The notes beneath the pieces are model-generated. The model was not told where the DNA came from. It saw nothing but the letters and a program-made list of their open reading frames with translations, and did no database searches. From Shimia sp049116215 (GTDB lineage: Bacteria; Pseudomonadota; Alphaproteobacteria; Rhodobacterales; Rhodobacteraceae), in NCBI RefSeq assembly GCF_049116215.1, contig NZ_JAGDZB010000001.1, positions 1-64,000 of the forward strand: 64,000 bases of DNA, written 5' to 3'. Position 1 is the first letter of the stretch; each line of letters begins with the position of its first letter. Below, piece after piece: positions 1-13,673 of the stretch. A program made the translations under genes and the position numbers.

Positions 1-19
1 CAAACTTTTCCTTAGCCAT
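1..19 (-). CDS. tuf: Elongation factor Tu, 5' end only (partial)
   Basis: Only the first six codons are inside the window, reading M-A-K-E-K-F on the minus strand, which is the standard EF-Tu start. A purine-rich ribosome binding site (AGGAGG) lies 6-11 bases upstream. The position directly after fusA is the classical str-operon location of tuf, which delivers aminoacyl-tRNA to the ribosome as a GTPase. The call rests on six residues plus synteny; the rest of the gene lies outside. Confidence 0.85.
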
Positions 20-42
20 GATGGCCTCCTTAATGTTGAGGT

Positions 43-65
43 GGGAAGCGGGCAGCCCGCTTCCC
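43..65 (-). promoter_or_regulatory. Perfect hairpin between fusA and tuf
   Basis: A 10-bp perfect inverted repeat (GGGAAGCGGG / CCCGCTTCCC) with a 3-base loop fills most of the fusA-tuf spacer. On the transcribed strand it is not followed by a T-run, so it is not a standard intrinsic terminator. It may slow polymerase, protect the upstream 3' end or mark an RNA processing point between fusA and tuf. This role is inferred. Confidence 0.5.
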
Positions 66-73
66 AAATTTTG

Positions 74-2191
74 TTATGCGTATTTCGCTTGGATCTCGTC
101 GGAGATGTTCTGCGGAACCGGATCGTAGTGGTCGAACTGCATGGAGAACTGCGCGCGGCCCGAAGACATAGAGCGCAGGTTGTTGATGTAGCCGAACATG
201 TTGGCCAGAGGCACAAATGCGTCGATTGCTACAGCGTTACCACGTGGTTCCTGACCGGACACCTGCCCACGACGGGAGGTAAGGTCACCAATGATGCCAC
301 CGGTGTACTCTTCCGGTGTGATCACTTCCACTTTCATGATGGGCTCAAGCAACTTCGCGCCAGCCAGTTTCATGCCTTCACGCATTGCCATACGAGCAGC
401 GATTTCAAAGGCCAGTACACTGGAGTCCACGTCGTGGAACTTACCGTCGATCAGAGCAACCTTGAAGTCGATCACAGGGAAGCCTGCCAGAGGACCGGAG
501 TCCATGACCGACTTGATTCCCTTTTCAACACCCGGGATGTATTCCTTAGGAACAGCACCACCAACAATGCGGCTTTCGAAGGAGTAGCCTTCGCCAGCTT
601 CAGTCGGCATGATTTCCATTTTGACTTCAGCGTACTGACCGGAACCACCAGACTGTTTCTTGTGGGTGTAGGTGTGCTCGATCGCTTTGGAGATGGTCTC
701 ACGATACGCCACCTGTGGCGCACCGATGTTGGCCTCAACCTTGAACTCACGCTTCAGACGATCCACCAGGATGTCCAAGTGCAGTTCGCCCATACCCTTC
801 ATGATGGTCTGACCGGATTCCAGGTCAGTTTCCACACGGAAGGATGGGTCTTCGGCTGCCAGACGCTGCAGACCCTGAGACATTTTCTCTTGGTCAGCTT
901 TGGTCTTAGGCTCAACAGCAATCTCGATCACCGGATCCGGGAAGGTCATGGTTTCCAGAACAACCGGGTCGTTGGTGGCGCAGAGCGTGTCACCGGTGGT
1001 TGTGTCTTTCAGACCTGCCAGCGCGATGATGTCACCTGCAAACGCTTCGGTGATTTCCTCACGGTTGTTGGAGTGCATCATCATCATACGACCGATGCGC
1101 TCTTTACGGCCTTTTGTGGAGTTCAAGAGCGTGTCACCCTTGTTCAGCACACCGGAGTAGATCCGGGTAAAGGTCAGGGAGCCAACAAACGGGTCGTTCA
1201 TGATTTTGAACGCCAAGCCGGAGAACGCCATGTCGTCGTCTGCACGACGGGCAATGTTACGCTCTTCGGTTTCATCACCCGGTTCAAAGCCCATGTAATC
1301 AACAACGTCGAGCGGGCTCGGCAGATAGTCGATTACGGCGTTGAGCAGAGGCTGAACACCTTTGTTTTTAAACGCAGAGCCGCCCAGAACCGGCACAAAG
1401 GCCATTTCCAGCGTACCTTTGCGCAGCAGTTTGCGCAGAGTTGGTACGTCAGGCTCTTCGCCTTCCAGGTAAGCTTCCATGGCGTCGTCGTCTTGTTCGA
1501 CAGCCGCTTCCACCATTTTGCCGCGCCATTCGTCAGCCAGCTCTTTCAAGCTATCACGGATAGGAGCTTTAACCCAAGACGCGCCAAGGTCTTCACCCTG
1601 CCACAGCCACTCTTCCATGGTCACCAGATCAACCAAGCCTTCCAGCTCGGTTTCGGCGCCAATTGGGAAAGCGATTGGAACAGCGGTTGCACCGGTACGG
1701 TCTTCAATCATGTGAACACAGTTGAAGAAGTCCGCGCCGATTTTGTCCATCTTGTTGACAAAAACCATACGTGGAACCTTGTAGCGGTCAGCCTGACGCC
1801 ACACGGTTTCGGTCTGAGGTTCAACACCAGCGTTGGCGTCCAGAACACAGACAGCGCCATCGAGAACCGCCAGAGAACGCTCAACTTCAATGGTGAAGTC
1901 AACGTGGCCTGGGGTGTCGATGATGTTCAGACGGTGCTTTGCGGAATCGGCCGATTGGCCATCCTCGGTGCGCTCCCAGAAGGTGGTCGTCGCAGCGGAG
2001 GTAATGGTGATACCACGTTCCTGTTCCTGCTCCATCCAGTCCATGGTGGCTGCACCATCGTGCACCTCACCGATGTTGTGGGATTTGCCGGTGTAGTACA
2101 GGATGCGCTCGGAACAGGTGGTTTTACCTGCATCGATGTGCGCCATGATCCCGAAGTTACGGTAGTGCTCAAGCGTATATTCGCGTGCCAT
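74..2191 (-). CDS. fusA: Elongation factor G
   Basis: A 705-residue translational GTPase that drives tRNA-mRNA translocation on the ribosome and, with RRF, ribosome recycling. The G1 loop AHIDAGKTT is at residues 17-25, the G3 motif DTPGH at 92-96 and the G4 motif NKMD at 146-149, followed by the usual domains II-V. Length is normal for bacterial EF-G. It lies 21 bases after rpsG and before tuf, so it belongs to the rpsL-rpsG-fusA-tuf operon on the minus strand. Identification is secure. Confidence 0.98.
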   Translation of the reverse strand: MAREYTLEHYRNFGIMAHIDAGKTTCSERILYYTGKSHNIGEVHDGAATMDWMEQEQERGITITSAATTTFWERTEDGQSADSAKHRLNIIDTPGHVDFTIEVERSLAVLDGAVCVLDANAGVEPQTETVWRQADRYKVPRMVFVNKMDKIGADFFNCVHMIEDRTGATAVPIAFPIGAETELEGLVDLVTMEEWLWQGEDLGASWVKAPIRDSLKELADEWRGKMVEAAVEQDDDAMEAYLEGEEPDVPTLRKLLRKGTLEMAFVPVLGGSAFKNKGVQPLLNAVIDYLPSPLDVVDYMGFEPGDETEERNIARRADDDMAFSGLAFKIMNDPFVGSLTFTRIYSGVLNKGDTLLNSTKGRKERIGRMMMMHSNNREEITEAFAGDIIALAGLKDTTTGDTLCATNDPVVLETMTFPDPVIEIAVEPKTKADQEKMSQGLQRLAAEDPSFRVETDLESGQTIMKGMGELHLDILVDRLKREFKVEANIGAPQVAYRETISKAIEHTYTHKKQSGGSGQYAEVKMEIMPTEAGEGYSFESRIVGGAVPKEYIPGVEKGIKSVMDSGPLAGFPVIDFKVALIDGKFHDVDSSVLAFEIAARMAMREGMKLAGAKLLEPIMKVEVITPEEYTGGIIGDLTSRRGQVSGQEPRGNAVAIDAFVPLANMFGYINNLRSMSSGRAQFSMQFDHYDPVPQNISDEIQAKYA

Positions 2192-2212
2192 TGGTCTAAT
2201 GTCCTCTGGAAT

Positions 2213-2683
2213 TTACCAACGATAGTGGCTGAAGGCTTTGTTAGCTTCGGCCATCTTGTGCGTGTCTTCCCGCTTTTTAACGGCGGTACCGCGAGAGTTC
2301 ACAGCGTCCAGAAGTTCACCGGCAAGGCGCTCTTCCATGGTGTTCTCGTTGCGGTTGCGCGACGCGGTGATCAGCCAGCGGATGGCCAATGCTTCACGAC
2401 GCTCTGGACGCACTTCAACCGGTACCTGGTAGGTGGCACCACCCACACGGCGGGACCGAACCTCAACCGATGGTTTGATGTTGTCCAGCGCTTCGTGGAA
2501 CACTTCCACAGGGGCGCGCTTTACTTTGTCTTCAACGCGATCGAGGGCGTTGTAGACAATCTTTTCTGCGACCGACTTCTTACCGTCGATCATCAGGTTG
2601 TTCATGAACTTGCTCAGCACCAGATCGCCAAATTTGGCGTCGGGCAGAATTTCGCGTTTTTCAGCGGCGTGACGACGTGACAT
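2213..2683 (-). CDS. rpsG: 30S ribosomal protein S7
   Basis: A 156-residue primary 16S rRNA binding protein that nucleates the head of the small subunit. It starts MSRRHAAEKR and ends HYRW, both typical of proteobacterial S7, and has the expected basic composition. It is 15 bases downstream of rpsL and 21 bases upstream of fusA. In enterobacteria S7 is the autoregulator of this operon through the rpsL-rpsG junction; here that junction is very short, so any such control site would have to lie within coding sequence. Confidence 0.98.
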   Translation of the reverse strand: MSRRHAAEKREILPDAKFGDLVLSKFMNNLMIDGKKSVAEKIVYNALDRVEDKVKRAPVEVFHEALDNIKPSVEVRSRRVGGATYQVPVEVRPERREALAIRWLITASRNRNENTMEERLAGELLDAVNSRGTAVKKREDTHKMAEANKAFSHYRW

Positions 2684-2698
2684 ATCAGCCTCTCCTTC

Positions 2699-3070
2699 TT
2701 ACTTAGGACGCTTCGCGCCGTACTTCGAACGACGTTGCTTACGGTCTTTGACGCCTTGGGTATCCAAAACACCACGCAGGATGTGGTAACGGACACCCGG
2801 AAGGTCTTTTACACGACCGCCACGGATCAGAACCACGGAGTGTTCCTGAAGGTTGTGGCTTTCACCCGGGATGTAGGAGATCACTTCGTAACCGTTGGTC
2901 AGGCGAACCTTCGCAACTTTACGCATAGCGGAGTTCGGTTTCTTCGGCGTGGTGGTGTATACACGTGTGCATACGCCGCGCTTCTGAGGGCACTGCTCCA
3001 GGTGCTGCGACTTGGAGCGCTTGATTTTAGGCTGACGCGGTTTGCGGATCAGCTGCTGAATCGTTGGCAT
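2699..3070 (-). CDS. rpsL: 30S ribosomal protein S12
   Basis: A 123-residue decoding-centre protein. The two lysine-containing loops where streptomycin-resistance changes usually arise are wild type: the segment TPKKPNSA and the segment RGGRVKDLPG. A streptomycin-sensitive ribosome is therefore predicted. It is the first gene of the str operon; upstream is a 326-base gap to a divergent glycosyltransferase, so its promoter must be there, because rpoC further upstream has its own terminator and two unrelated genes intervene. Confidence 0.98.
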   Translation of the reverse strand: MPTIQQLIRKPRQPKIKRSKSQHLEQCPQKRGVCTRVYTTTPKKPNSAMRKVAKVRLTNGYEVISYIPGESHNLQEHSVVLIRGGRVKDLPGVRYHILRGVLDTQGVKDRKQRRSKYGAKRPK

Positions 3071-3396
3071 AGGGTCTCTTTCCTATTGCTTCCATTTATA
3101 CGCCGGGCTGACGCCCAACGCGGTTATCTGATTTTTCACGCCTTGTGCGAACACAAGCGCAAAAACCGCAATCGTTTCCATTCCGAGGCAAACGACGCGG
3201 TGAGGTCTCAGCGGTTGCGGTCTTCAAAGTAGACCGGAACTTGACCACTACAGGTGTGAAACGGCTCAGGATACACTTGTCCCATTGCCGGATAGGCGCG
3301 CGTATATGGGGAGTCGCGGTGCTTGTCAACAGCCGCGCTGTTGCGCTGGCGCTCTGGCCCTGCCAATGTGCCCTTCAAAACAAGAGAGGCAAAACC
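3071..3396. other. Divergent intergenic region rpsL / glycosyltransferase
   Basis: This 326-base stretch separates rpsL (minus) and the glycosyltransferase (plus). I see no convincing gene. It must carry the str-operon promoter. A small hairpin with 6-bp arms CTTGTG / CACAAG and a TTCG loop is present on the minus strand around 3145-3160, about 80 bases upstream of rpsL, and may be part of the leader. I could not place a credible -35/-10 pair. Confidence 0.4.
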
Positions 3397-4212
3397 ATGA
3401 TCGACAGCAGGGACATGCAGATGATTGGCCTGTGCCGCTTTTCCTACCCGGCTTTGGGTGGATTTCAAGTGGAACACGAGACCATCGAAGACCGGATTGC
3501 CTTTCTCTATGCCGAGGACCGGCTCGAGGAGCGGTTTCAACTGATGGAGACCGTCGCCCTGCCCTGTTTGCGCGAGCAGACCGACCAAAACTTTGAGATG
3601 ATCATTGTGATTGGCGACACCCTGCCCAAACACCATGTGGAGCGCCTGCATGACATCACCGCCGAAATTCCCCAAATTTCCATTGTAGCGCATGAACCCA
3701 AGCCGCACCGCCCTTTGATGAAAGAGCTGATCCACGGCGCGCGCAAAGATCCCAAAGCGCCCTGTTTGCAATTCCGCCACGACGATGATGATGCGATTTC
3801 CGTCGACTTCTTTGAACGGTTTCGTGAGGCGGTGAACGCAGTGCCTGGCTTGCTCGAAAATCGATCTGTGGCATTTGACTGGAACCGGGGCATCATTGCG
3901 GAAATGAGTGGGGACGGCATCGCCGCGACCGATACCATACGCAATCTCTATGTGGCCTCTTTGGGCATGTATGTGCGCGGGGGCTGCTCCCTGACGATCA
4001 TGAATTTTCGCCACGGTATTATGAACCAGTTTATGCCCACAGTTTCTTTCACGGACACGCCGATGTGGGTGCGCACCCACAATGGCTACAACGACAGCCG
4101 TCAAAAGAAGGTCAAGCCGGTGCCGGTAGAGCCCCTTACACTGGAGCAAGAAGCCGAGTTCAAAGCCCGCTTTGCCATCGACGTGGATCAGGTGCGCGCG
4201 ACATTTTCCTGA
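3397..4212 (+). CDS. Putative rhamnosyltransferase-type glycosyltransferase
   Basis: A 271-residue protein resembling the putative rhamnosyltransferase family of alphaproteobacteria. It opens with GLCRFSYPALGGFQ, has a nucleotide-sugar-like segment ending in the acidic motif RHDDDDA near residue 129 (DXD-type metal/sugar-nucleotide site) and a later SFTDTPMWVRTHNGYND region. ATG at 3397 is preferred to upstream starts because AGAGAGG lies 7 bases before it and similarity begins there. Its 3' end overlaps the convergent DMT transporter gene by 25 bases. Substrate and acceptor cannot be told from sequence. Confidence 0.7.
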   Translation: MIDSRDMQMIGLCRFSYPALGGFQVEHETIEDRIAFLYAEDRLEERFQLMETVALPCLREQTDQNFEMIIVIGDTLPKHHVERLHDITAEIPQISIVAHEPKPHRPLMKELIHGARKDPKAPCLQFRHDDDDAISVDFFERFREAVNAVPGLLENRSVAFDWNRGIIAEMSGDGIAATDTIRNLYVASLGMYVRGGCSLTIMNFRHGIMNQFMPTVSFTDTPMWVRTHNGYNDSRQKKVKPVPVEPLTLEQEAEFKARFAIDVDQVRATFS

Positions 4213-5078
4213 GACAGTTTACGCCCGCGCAATAAGGTGAACACGCCTGCCCCGACCACAATCGCTGCACCCGTCAAAGTGATTGGGTCGGGCCAGTCAC
4301 CAAACACCACAAAACCAAGCACCAGCGCCCAAAGCAATCCGCTGTAGCGGAAGGGTGCGATGAAGCTGACTTCGCCCACGCGCATCACCAGCACGGAAAA
4401 CAGATATCCGCCAAGGATAAACAGCGATGCGCCACTGAGAAGCGCCCATTGGCGACCATCAAGGCTGACCCACTCGCCGCCCAAACTGGCCACGCCGGCA
4501 AAAACCATGACGCCCAGAGAGGCCACCAGCGTCACGGTCAAGGACGGCACATTGGCGGACATCTTGCGTGTCGACAGATCCCGCAGAGTCACAAAGGCCA
4601 CGGCCACCATGGCGTAGAGTGCGTATTGGTCAAAGCCCTCTGGCCCAGGTCGCACAATCAGCAACATACCACAGAAACCGGCGGCAATCGCGGAGGCCCG
4701 CCTCCATCCAACGGCCTCCCCAAAAAACAGAGCGCCGCCCAGGGTTACGGTCAGCGGCAGGATTTGCAGGATCGCCGTCACATTGGCCAAAGGCATGTGA
4801 TAAAGCGCGGTGATAAAAAAATAGGCCGCGCCGATCTCCGCCACGGTGCGCACGGTCACCAGTCCCCAATCAAACCGAGACAAGTTCCAACGCAGCTTGC
4901 CCAACGATTTGGCCAATAGCCAGATCAGACCAGAAGCCACGAGCCCGCGCAGAAACAACATCTGAAACAGCGGCACATCTGTGCCCAACGCCTTCACCAG
5001 CGTGTCGTTGAACGTAAACGCCGCCATGGAACACATCATTAGGACTGCGCCTTTGGTGTTGTCTGACATCGCCGCCAT
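4188..5078 (-). CDS. EamA/DMT-family inner-membrane transporter
   Basis: A 296-residue, strongly hydrophobic protein with about ten predicted membrane helices in two repeated halves, as in the drug/metabolite (RhaT/EamA) superfamily. The first half opens MMCSMAAFTFNDTLVKAL and the second half contains a matching conserved start. An AAGGG element precedes the ATG by six bases. Members export metabolites, amino acids or drugs; the substrate here is unknown. It lies between rpoC and rpsL but is not related to either, and overlaps the glycosyltransferase end by 25 bases. Confidence 0.85.
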   Translation of the reverse strand: MAAMSDNTKGAVLMMCSMAAFTFNDTLVKALGTDVPLFQMLFLRGLVASGLIWLLAKSLGKLRWNLSRFDWGLVTVRTVAEIGAAYFFITALYHMPLANVTAILQILPLTVTLGGALFFGEAVGWRRASAIAAGFCGMLLIVRPGPEGFDQYALYAMVAVAFVTLRDLSTRKMSANVPSLTVTLVASLGVMVFAGVASLGGEWVSLDGRQWALLSGASLFILGGYLFSVLVMRVGEVSFIAPFRYSGLLWALVLGFVVFGDWPDPITLTGAAIVVGAGVFTLLRGRKLSQENVART

Positions 5079-5180
5079 CTGCCGCCCTTTCCCGTATGCA
5101 ACCGAGCGACCCTAGGACCGCATCTGTGCTTTGCCAAGACCTCGGCGTCTCATTCCCCACATATCCGCGCCAAAAGCAAA

Positions 5181-5212
5181 AGGGCCCCCGGCGTATTGCC
5201 GGAGGCCCTTTC
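5181..5212 (-). terminator. Intrinsic terminator of rpoBC
   Basis: On the minus strand a 13-bp stem (AAGGGCC..CCGGC / GCCGG..GGCCCTT, one G-U pair) with the loop AATAC begins about 20 bases after the rpoC stop and runs into a TTTT-containing tract. It separates rpoC from the downstream DMT transporter and shows that rpsL is not read from the rpoBC transcript without antitermination. Confidence 0.85.
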
Positions 5213-5233
5213 GAAATGCGTTAGATCGATGGT

Positions 5234-9481
<4,248 letters not shown>

Positions 9482-9521
9482 TTTGATACCTCAAATTTGG
9501 TTGGGAGGAGAGTGGTGGGGA

Positions 9522-9539
9522 TGAGGGCTGACGCCCTCA
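9522..9539 (-). promoter_or_regulatory. Small hairpin at the rpoB-rpoC junction
   Basis: A 7-bp inverted repeat (TGAGGGC / GCCCTCA, loop TGAC) overlaps the rpoB stop codon and lies just before the rpoC ribosome binding region. It has no T-run. It could influence translational coupling or processing between the two subunits; this is weak and inferred. Confidence 0.3.
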
Positions 9540-12500
9540 CTCACCTTCCTCCGTATCCAGGAGTTCCATATTCAGGCCGAGACCCCGAACTTCTTTCACC
9601 AGAACGTTGAACGATTCTGGGACGCCCGCTTCGAAGTTGTCCTCGCCCTTGACGATGCTTTCATAGACCTTGGTCCGGCCAGCCACGTCATCCGACTTCA
9701 CGGTCAGCATTTCCTGCAGCGTGTAGGCGGCGCCGTAAGCTTCCAGAGCCCAGACTTCCATCTCACCAAAGCGCTGACCACCGAACTGTGCCTTACCACC
9801 CAGCGGCTGCTGTGTGACCAAGGAGTACGGACCAGTGGAACGCGCGTGGATTTTGTCATCAACCAGGTGGTGCAGTTTCAGCAGATACTTGATGCCCACA
9901 GTTACAGGGCGGGCAAACTGCTCACCTGTACGGCCATCAAACAACTGCGACTGACCGCTTTCGGAGAAGCCAGCACGCACCAGAGCGTTGTTCACGTCGC
10001 CTTCTTTGGCGCCGTCAAACACTGGGGTCGCGATTGGCACACCGTTGGTCACGTTACCGGCTGCTTCCAGAAGCTGACCTTCGTCCATGCCGGCGATGCC
10101 TTCTTCGTAGACATCATCGCCATAGGCCAGGTGCATGGCTTCACGCACAGGGGTCAGATCGCCGGAGCGACGGTATTCCTGCAGCGCTTCGTCCACGTTC
10201 ACACCCAGGCCGCGTGCGGCCCAACCCATGTGGGTTTCGAGAATCTGACCAACGTTCATACGAGATGGAACACCCAGCGGGTTCAGACAGAAGTCAACTG
10301 GCGTACCGTCGGCGAGGAACGGCATGTCTTCCATAGGCACAACCTTGGAAATAACACCTTTGTTCCCGTGACGACCGGCCATTTTATCACCCGGCTGCAG
10401 CTTACGCTTCACAGCGATGAAGACTTTGACCATCTTCATCACACCCGGTGGCAGATCATCGCCACGACGGACTTTCTCAACTTTGTCCTCAAAACGGTGC
10501 TCAAGCGCACGTTTCTGTATCTCGTACTGCTCGTTCAGGGCCTCAACAACCTGCGCATCAGCTTCTTCCGCCAATGCCAGCTGCCACCACTGACCACGGC
10601 TCATGGATGCCAGTAACTCTTCGGTGATCTCAGAGTTGGCTTTCACGCCTTTCGGGCCTTTCACAGCCACTTTGCCAAGCACCATGCCTTTGAGGCGGGC
10701 GTAGATGTTGCGGTCCAGGATCGCCAGTTCGTCGTCGCGGTCACGCGCCAGACGTTCGATCTCTTCTCGCTCGATCTGCAGCGCACGTTCGTCTTTTTCC
10801 ACACCGTGGCGGTTAAAGACGCGGACTTCCACAACCGTACCAAAGTCACCCGGCTTCACGCGCAGCGAGGTGTCACGCACGTCAGAGGCTTTCTCACCAA
10901 AGATGGCGCGCAGAAGCTTTTCTTCCGGCGTCATTGGGCTTTCGCCTTTTGGTGTGATCTTACCAACCAGAATGTCGCCCGGCTCCACGTCCGCACCGAT
11001 GTATACGATGCCCGCCTCGTCGAGGTTGCGCAGCGCTTCTTCACCGACGTTTGGAATGTCGCGGGTGATCTCCTCTGGGCCAAGCTTGGTGTCACGTGCG
11101 GCAACTTCGAATTCTTCGATGTGAACCGAAGTAAACACGTCGTCACGCGCGATGCGCTCGGAGATCAGAATGGAGTCTTCGTAGTTGTAGCCGTTCCAAG
11201 GCATAAACGCGACAACCACGTTTTTACCCAGAGCCAATTCACCGATATCGGTGGATGGACCGTCAGCAATCACTTCACCTTTGCCAACCGTGTCGCCCAC
11301 TTTCACCAGCGGACGCTGGTTGATGCAGGTGTTCTGGTTGGACCGCTGGAATTTGCGCAGACGGTAGATGTCCACACCCGCGTCGCCCAGCTCCAGATCG
11401 GAGGTGGCACGGATCACGATACGCTGTGCATCCACTTGGTCGATGATACCAGCACGTTTGGCCTGAATGGCCGCGCCGGAGTCGATCGCCACTTTCTCTT
11501 CGATACCGGTACCCACCAATGGTGCTTCCGCACGCAGCAGTGGCACCGCCTGACGTTGCATGTTCGAACCCATCAGGGCCCGGTTCGCATCGTCGTTTTC
11601 GAGGAACGGGATCAGGGAGGCCGCAACAGACACCAGCTGTTTCGGGCTCACGTCGATCAGGTCGACATTTTCCGAAGCCGCCAGCGTGTATTCGCCGGAC
11701 TGACGGGTGTTCACGAATTCATTCACGAACTTGCCGTTGTCGTCCAGAGACGCGTTAGCCTGCGCCACGGTGTGACGCTGCTCTTCGGTTGCCGACATGT
11801 AGTTCACCTCATCGGTGACCACGCCGTTCTCAACCTTGCGATACGGTGTTTCGATGAAGCCGTATTTGTTCACGCGGGCAAAAGTTGCCAGCGAGTTGAT
11901 CAGACCAATGTTTGGACCTTCCGGCGTTTCAATCGGGCACATGCGACCGTAGTGGGTCGCGTGCACGTCGCGCACCTCAAAGCCCGCACGTTCACGTGTC
12001 AGACCGCCTGGCCCAAGCGCAGACAGACGACGCTTGTGCGTCACTTCAGACAGCGGGTTGGTTTGGTCCATGAACTGCGACAGCTGCGAGGAGCCGAAGA
12101 ATTCACGCACCGCAGCCGCGGCTGGCTTGGCGTTGATCAGATCCTGCGGCATGACGGTGTCGATCTCAACAGAGCTCATACGCTCTTTGATCGCACGTTC
12201 CATACGCAGCAGACCCACGCGGTACTGGTTTTCCATCAGTTCGCCAACGGAGCGCACACGACGGTTGCCGAGGTGGTCGATGTCGTCGATGTCGCCTTTG
12301 CCGTCACGCAGCTCAACCAGCGCTTTGATGCAGGACACGATGTCTTCTTTGCGCAAGGTGCGCAGGGTGTCCGGCGCATCCAGAGCCAAACGCATATTCA
12401 TCTTCACGCGGCCAACCGCGGAAAGGTCATAACGCTCGCTGTCAAAGAACAGGGTGTCAAACAGCGCAGAAGCGGCATCAACTGTGGGCGGCTCGCCCGG

Positions 12501-13673
12501 ACGCATCACGCGGTAGATGTCCATAAGCGCGGTGTCGCGGCTCATGTTTTTGTCTGCCGCCATGGTGTTGCGCATGTACGGACCAACATTGACGTTGTCG
12601 ATGTCCAGAACCGGAATGTCGGTGAAACCTGCATCCACCAGATCTTTTACGGTGCCACCAATCAGGTCGCCGTCTTTGTCGTATTCCAGCGTCAGCTCGT
12701 CACCGGCTTCCACGTAGATCGCACCGGTTTCCTCGTTGATGAGGTCTTCGGCCACGAATTTGCCCACGATGTGCTCAAATGGCACCAGCAGATCGGTGAT
12801 CTTGCCTTCGTCGATGATCTTCTTAACTGCACGTGGCGTGACTTTCTTGCCAGCTTCGGCAATCACTTCGCCGGTGGCGGCGTCGATCAGGTCCTGTGTT
12901 GGACGGGTGCCGCGCACGCGCTCTGGGAAGAACTTGGTGACCCAACCTTTGCTCTTGTCCAGTTTGTAGTTCACGGTGTCGTAGTAGGCATCCATGATGC
13001 CTTCCTGGTCCAGACCCAGCGCATACAGCAGGGTGGTCACAGGCAGCTTACGACGGCGGTCGATGCGGGCGTAAACGATGTCTTTGGCGTCAAACTCGAA
13101 GTCCAGCCAGGAGCCGCGGTATGGGATGATACGGCAAGCGAACAGCAGTTTACCTGAAGAGTGGGTTTTGCCTTTGTCGTGGTCAAAGAACACACCAGGG
13201 GAGCGGTGCATCTGAGACACGATCACGCGCTCGGTACCGTTCACCACAAAGGTACCGTTCTGGGTCATCAGAGGCATGTCGCCCATGAAGACGTCCTGCT
13301 CTTTGATGTCTTTGACCGACTTGGCGCCAGTGTCTTCGTCCACATCAAACACGATCAGACGCAGGGTGACTTTCAGCGGCGCGCTGTAAGTCATGTCACG
13401 CTGCTGACATTCCTCAACGTCGTACTTCGGCTTTTCCAGCTCGTAGTTGACGAATTCCAGCACGGAGGTTTCGTTGAAATCCTTGATCGGGAAGACCGAT
13501 TGGAACACGCCTTTGATACCCTCACCATCGGTGGGGATCTCAAGATCGCCGGATTTCAGGAACAGATCATAAGAAGATTTCTGAACCTCAATCAGGTTCG
13601 GCATCTCCAGAACTTCACGGATTTTACCGTAGTATTTACGTAGACGTTTCTGGCCAAGGAAGCTTTGAGCCAT
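9537..13673 (-). CDS. rpoB: RNA polymerase subunit beta
   Basis: A 1378-residue beta subunit. The start MAQSFLGQKRLRKYYGK at 13673 is preferred over longer readings because it matches the family start and has AAAGGTG upstream. The rifampicin pocket reads SSQLSQFMDQTNPLSE followed by THKRRLSALGPGG, with Asp, His and Ser at the usual resistance positions, so rifampicin sensitivity is predicted. It is co-oriented with rpoC. Unusually it is not next to rplL: three unrelated genes, two of them on the opposite strand, lie between, so it needs its own promoter. Confidence 0.99.
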   Translation of the reverse strand: MAQSFLGQKRLRKYYGKIREVLEMPNLIEVQKSSYDLFLKSGDLEIPTDGEGIKGVFQSVFPIKDFNETSVLEFVNYELEKPKYDVEECQQRDMTYSAPLKVTLRLIVFDVDEDTGAKSVKDIKEQDVFMGDMPLMTQNGTFVVNGTERVIVSQMHRSPGVFFDHDKGKTHSSGKLLFACRIIPYRGSWLDFEFDAKDIVYARIDRRRKLPVTTLLYALGLDQEGIMDAYYDTVNYKLDKSKGWVTKFFPERVRGTRPTQDLIDAATGEVIAEAGKKVTPRAVKKIIDEGKITDLLVPFEHIVGKFVAEDLINEETGAIYVEAGDELTLEYDKDGDLIGGTVKDLVDAGFTDIPVLDIDNVNVGPYMRNTMAADKNMSRDTALMDIYRVMRPGEPPTVDAASALFDTLFFDSERYDLSAVGRVKMNMRLALDAPDTLRTLRKEDIVSCIKALVELRDGKGDIDDIDHLGNRRVRSVGELMENQYRVGLLRMERAIKERMSSVEIDTVMPQDLINAKPAAAAVREFFGSSQLSQFMDQTNPLSEVTHKRRLSALGPGGLTRERAGFEVRDVHATHYGRMCPIETPEGPNIGLINSLATFARVNKYGFIETPYRKVENGVVTDEVNYMSATEEQRHTVAQANASLDDNGKFVNEFVNTRQSGEYTLAASENVDLIDVSPKQLVSVAASLIPFLENDDANRALMGSNMQRQAVPLLRAEAPLVGTGIEEKVAIDSGAAIQAKRAGIIDQVDAQRIVIRATSDLELGDAGVDIYRLRKFQRSNQNTCINQRPLVKVGDTVGKGEVIADGPSTDIGELALGKNVVVAFMPWNGYNYEDSILISERIARDDVFTSVHIEEFEVAARDTKLGPEEITRDIPNVGEEALRNLDEAGIVYIGADVEPGDILVGKITPKGESPMTPEEKLLRAIFGEKASDVRDTSLRVKPGDFGTVVEVRVFNRHGVEKDERALQIEREEIERLARDRDDELAILDRNIYARLKGMVLGKVAVKGPKGVKANSEITEELLASMSRGQWWQLALAEEADAQVVEALNEQYEIQKRALEHRFEDKVEKVRRGDDLPPGVMKMVKVFIAVKRKLQPGDKMAGRHGNKGVISKVVPMEDMPFLADGTPVDFCLNPLGVPSRMNVGQILETHMGWAARGLGVNVDEALQEYRRSGDLTPVREAMHLAYGDDVYEEGIAGMDEGQLLEAAGNVTNGVPIATPVFDGAKEGDVNNALVRAGFSESGQSQLFDGRTGEQFARPVTVGIKYLLKLHHLVDDKIHARSTGPYSLVTQQPLGGKAQFGGQRFGEMEVWALEAYGAAYTLQEMLTVKSDDVAGRTKVYESIVKGEDNFEAGVPESFNVLVKEVRGLGLNMELLDTEEGE

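Noticed and set aside
41..2680. An 879-residue open frame on the plus strand opposite fusA and rpsG
   Set aside because: It is the antisense shadow of strongly biased codons in fusA/rpsG; composition is His/Phe/Val-rich without any recognisable domain.
10806..13157. A 783-residue open frame opposite rpoB
   Set aside because: Antisense shadow of rpoB; no domain, no ribosome binding site, unusual amino acid composition.
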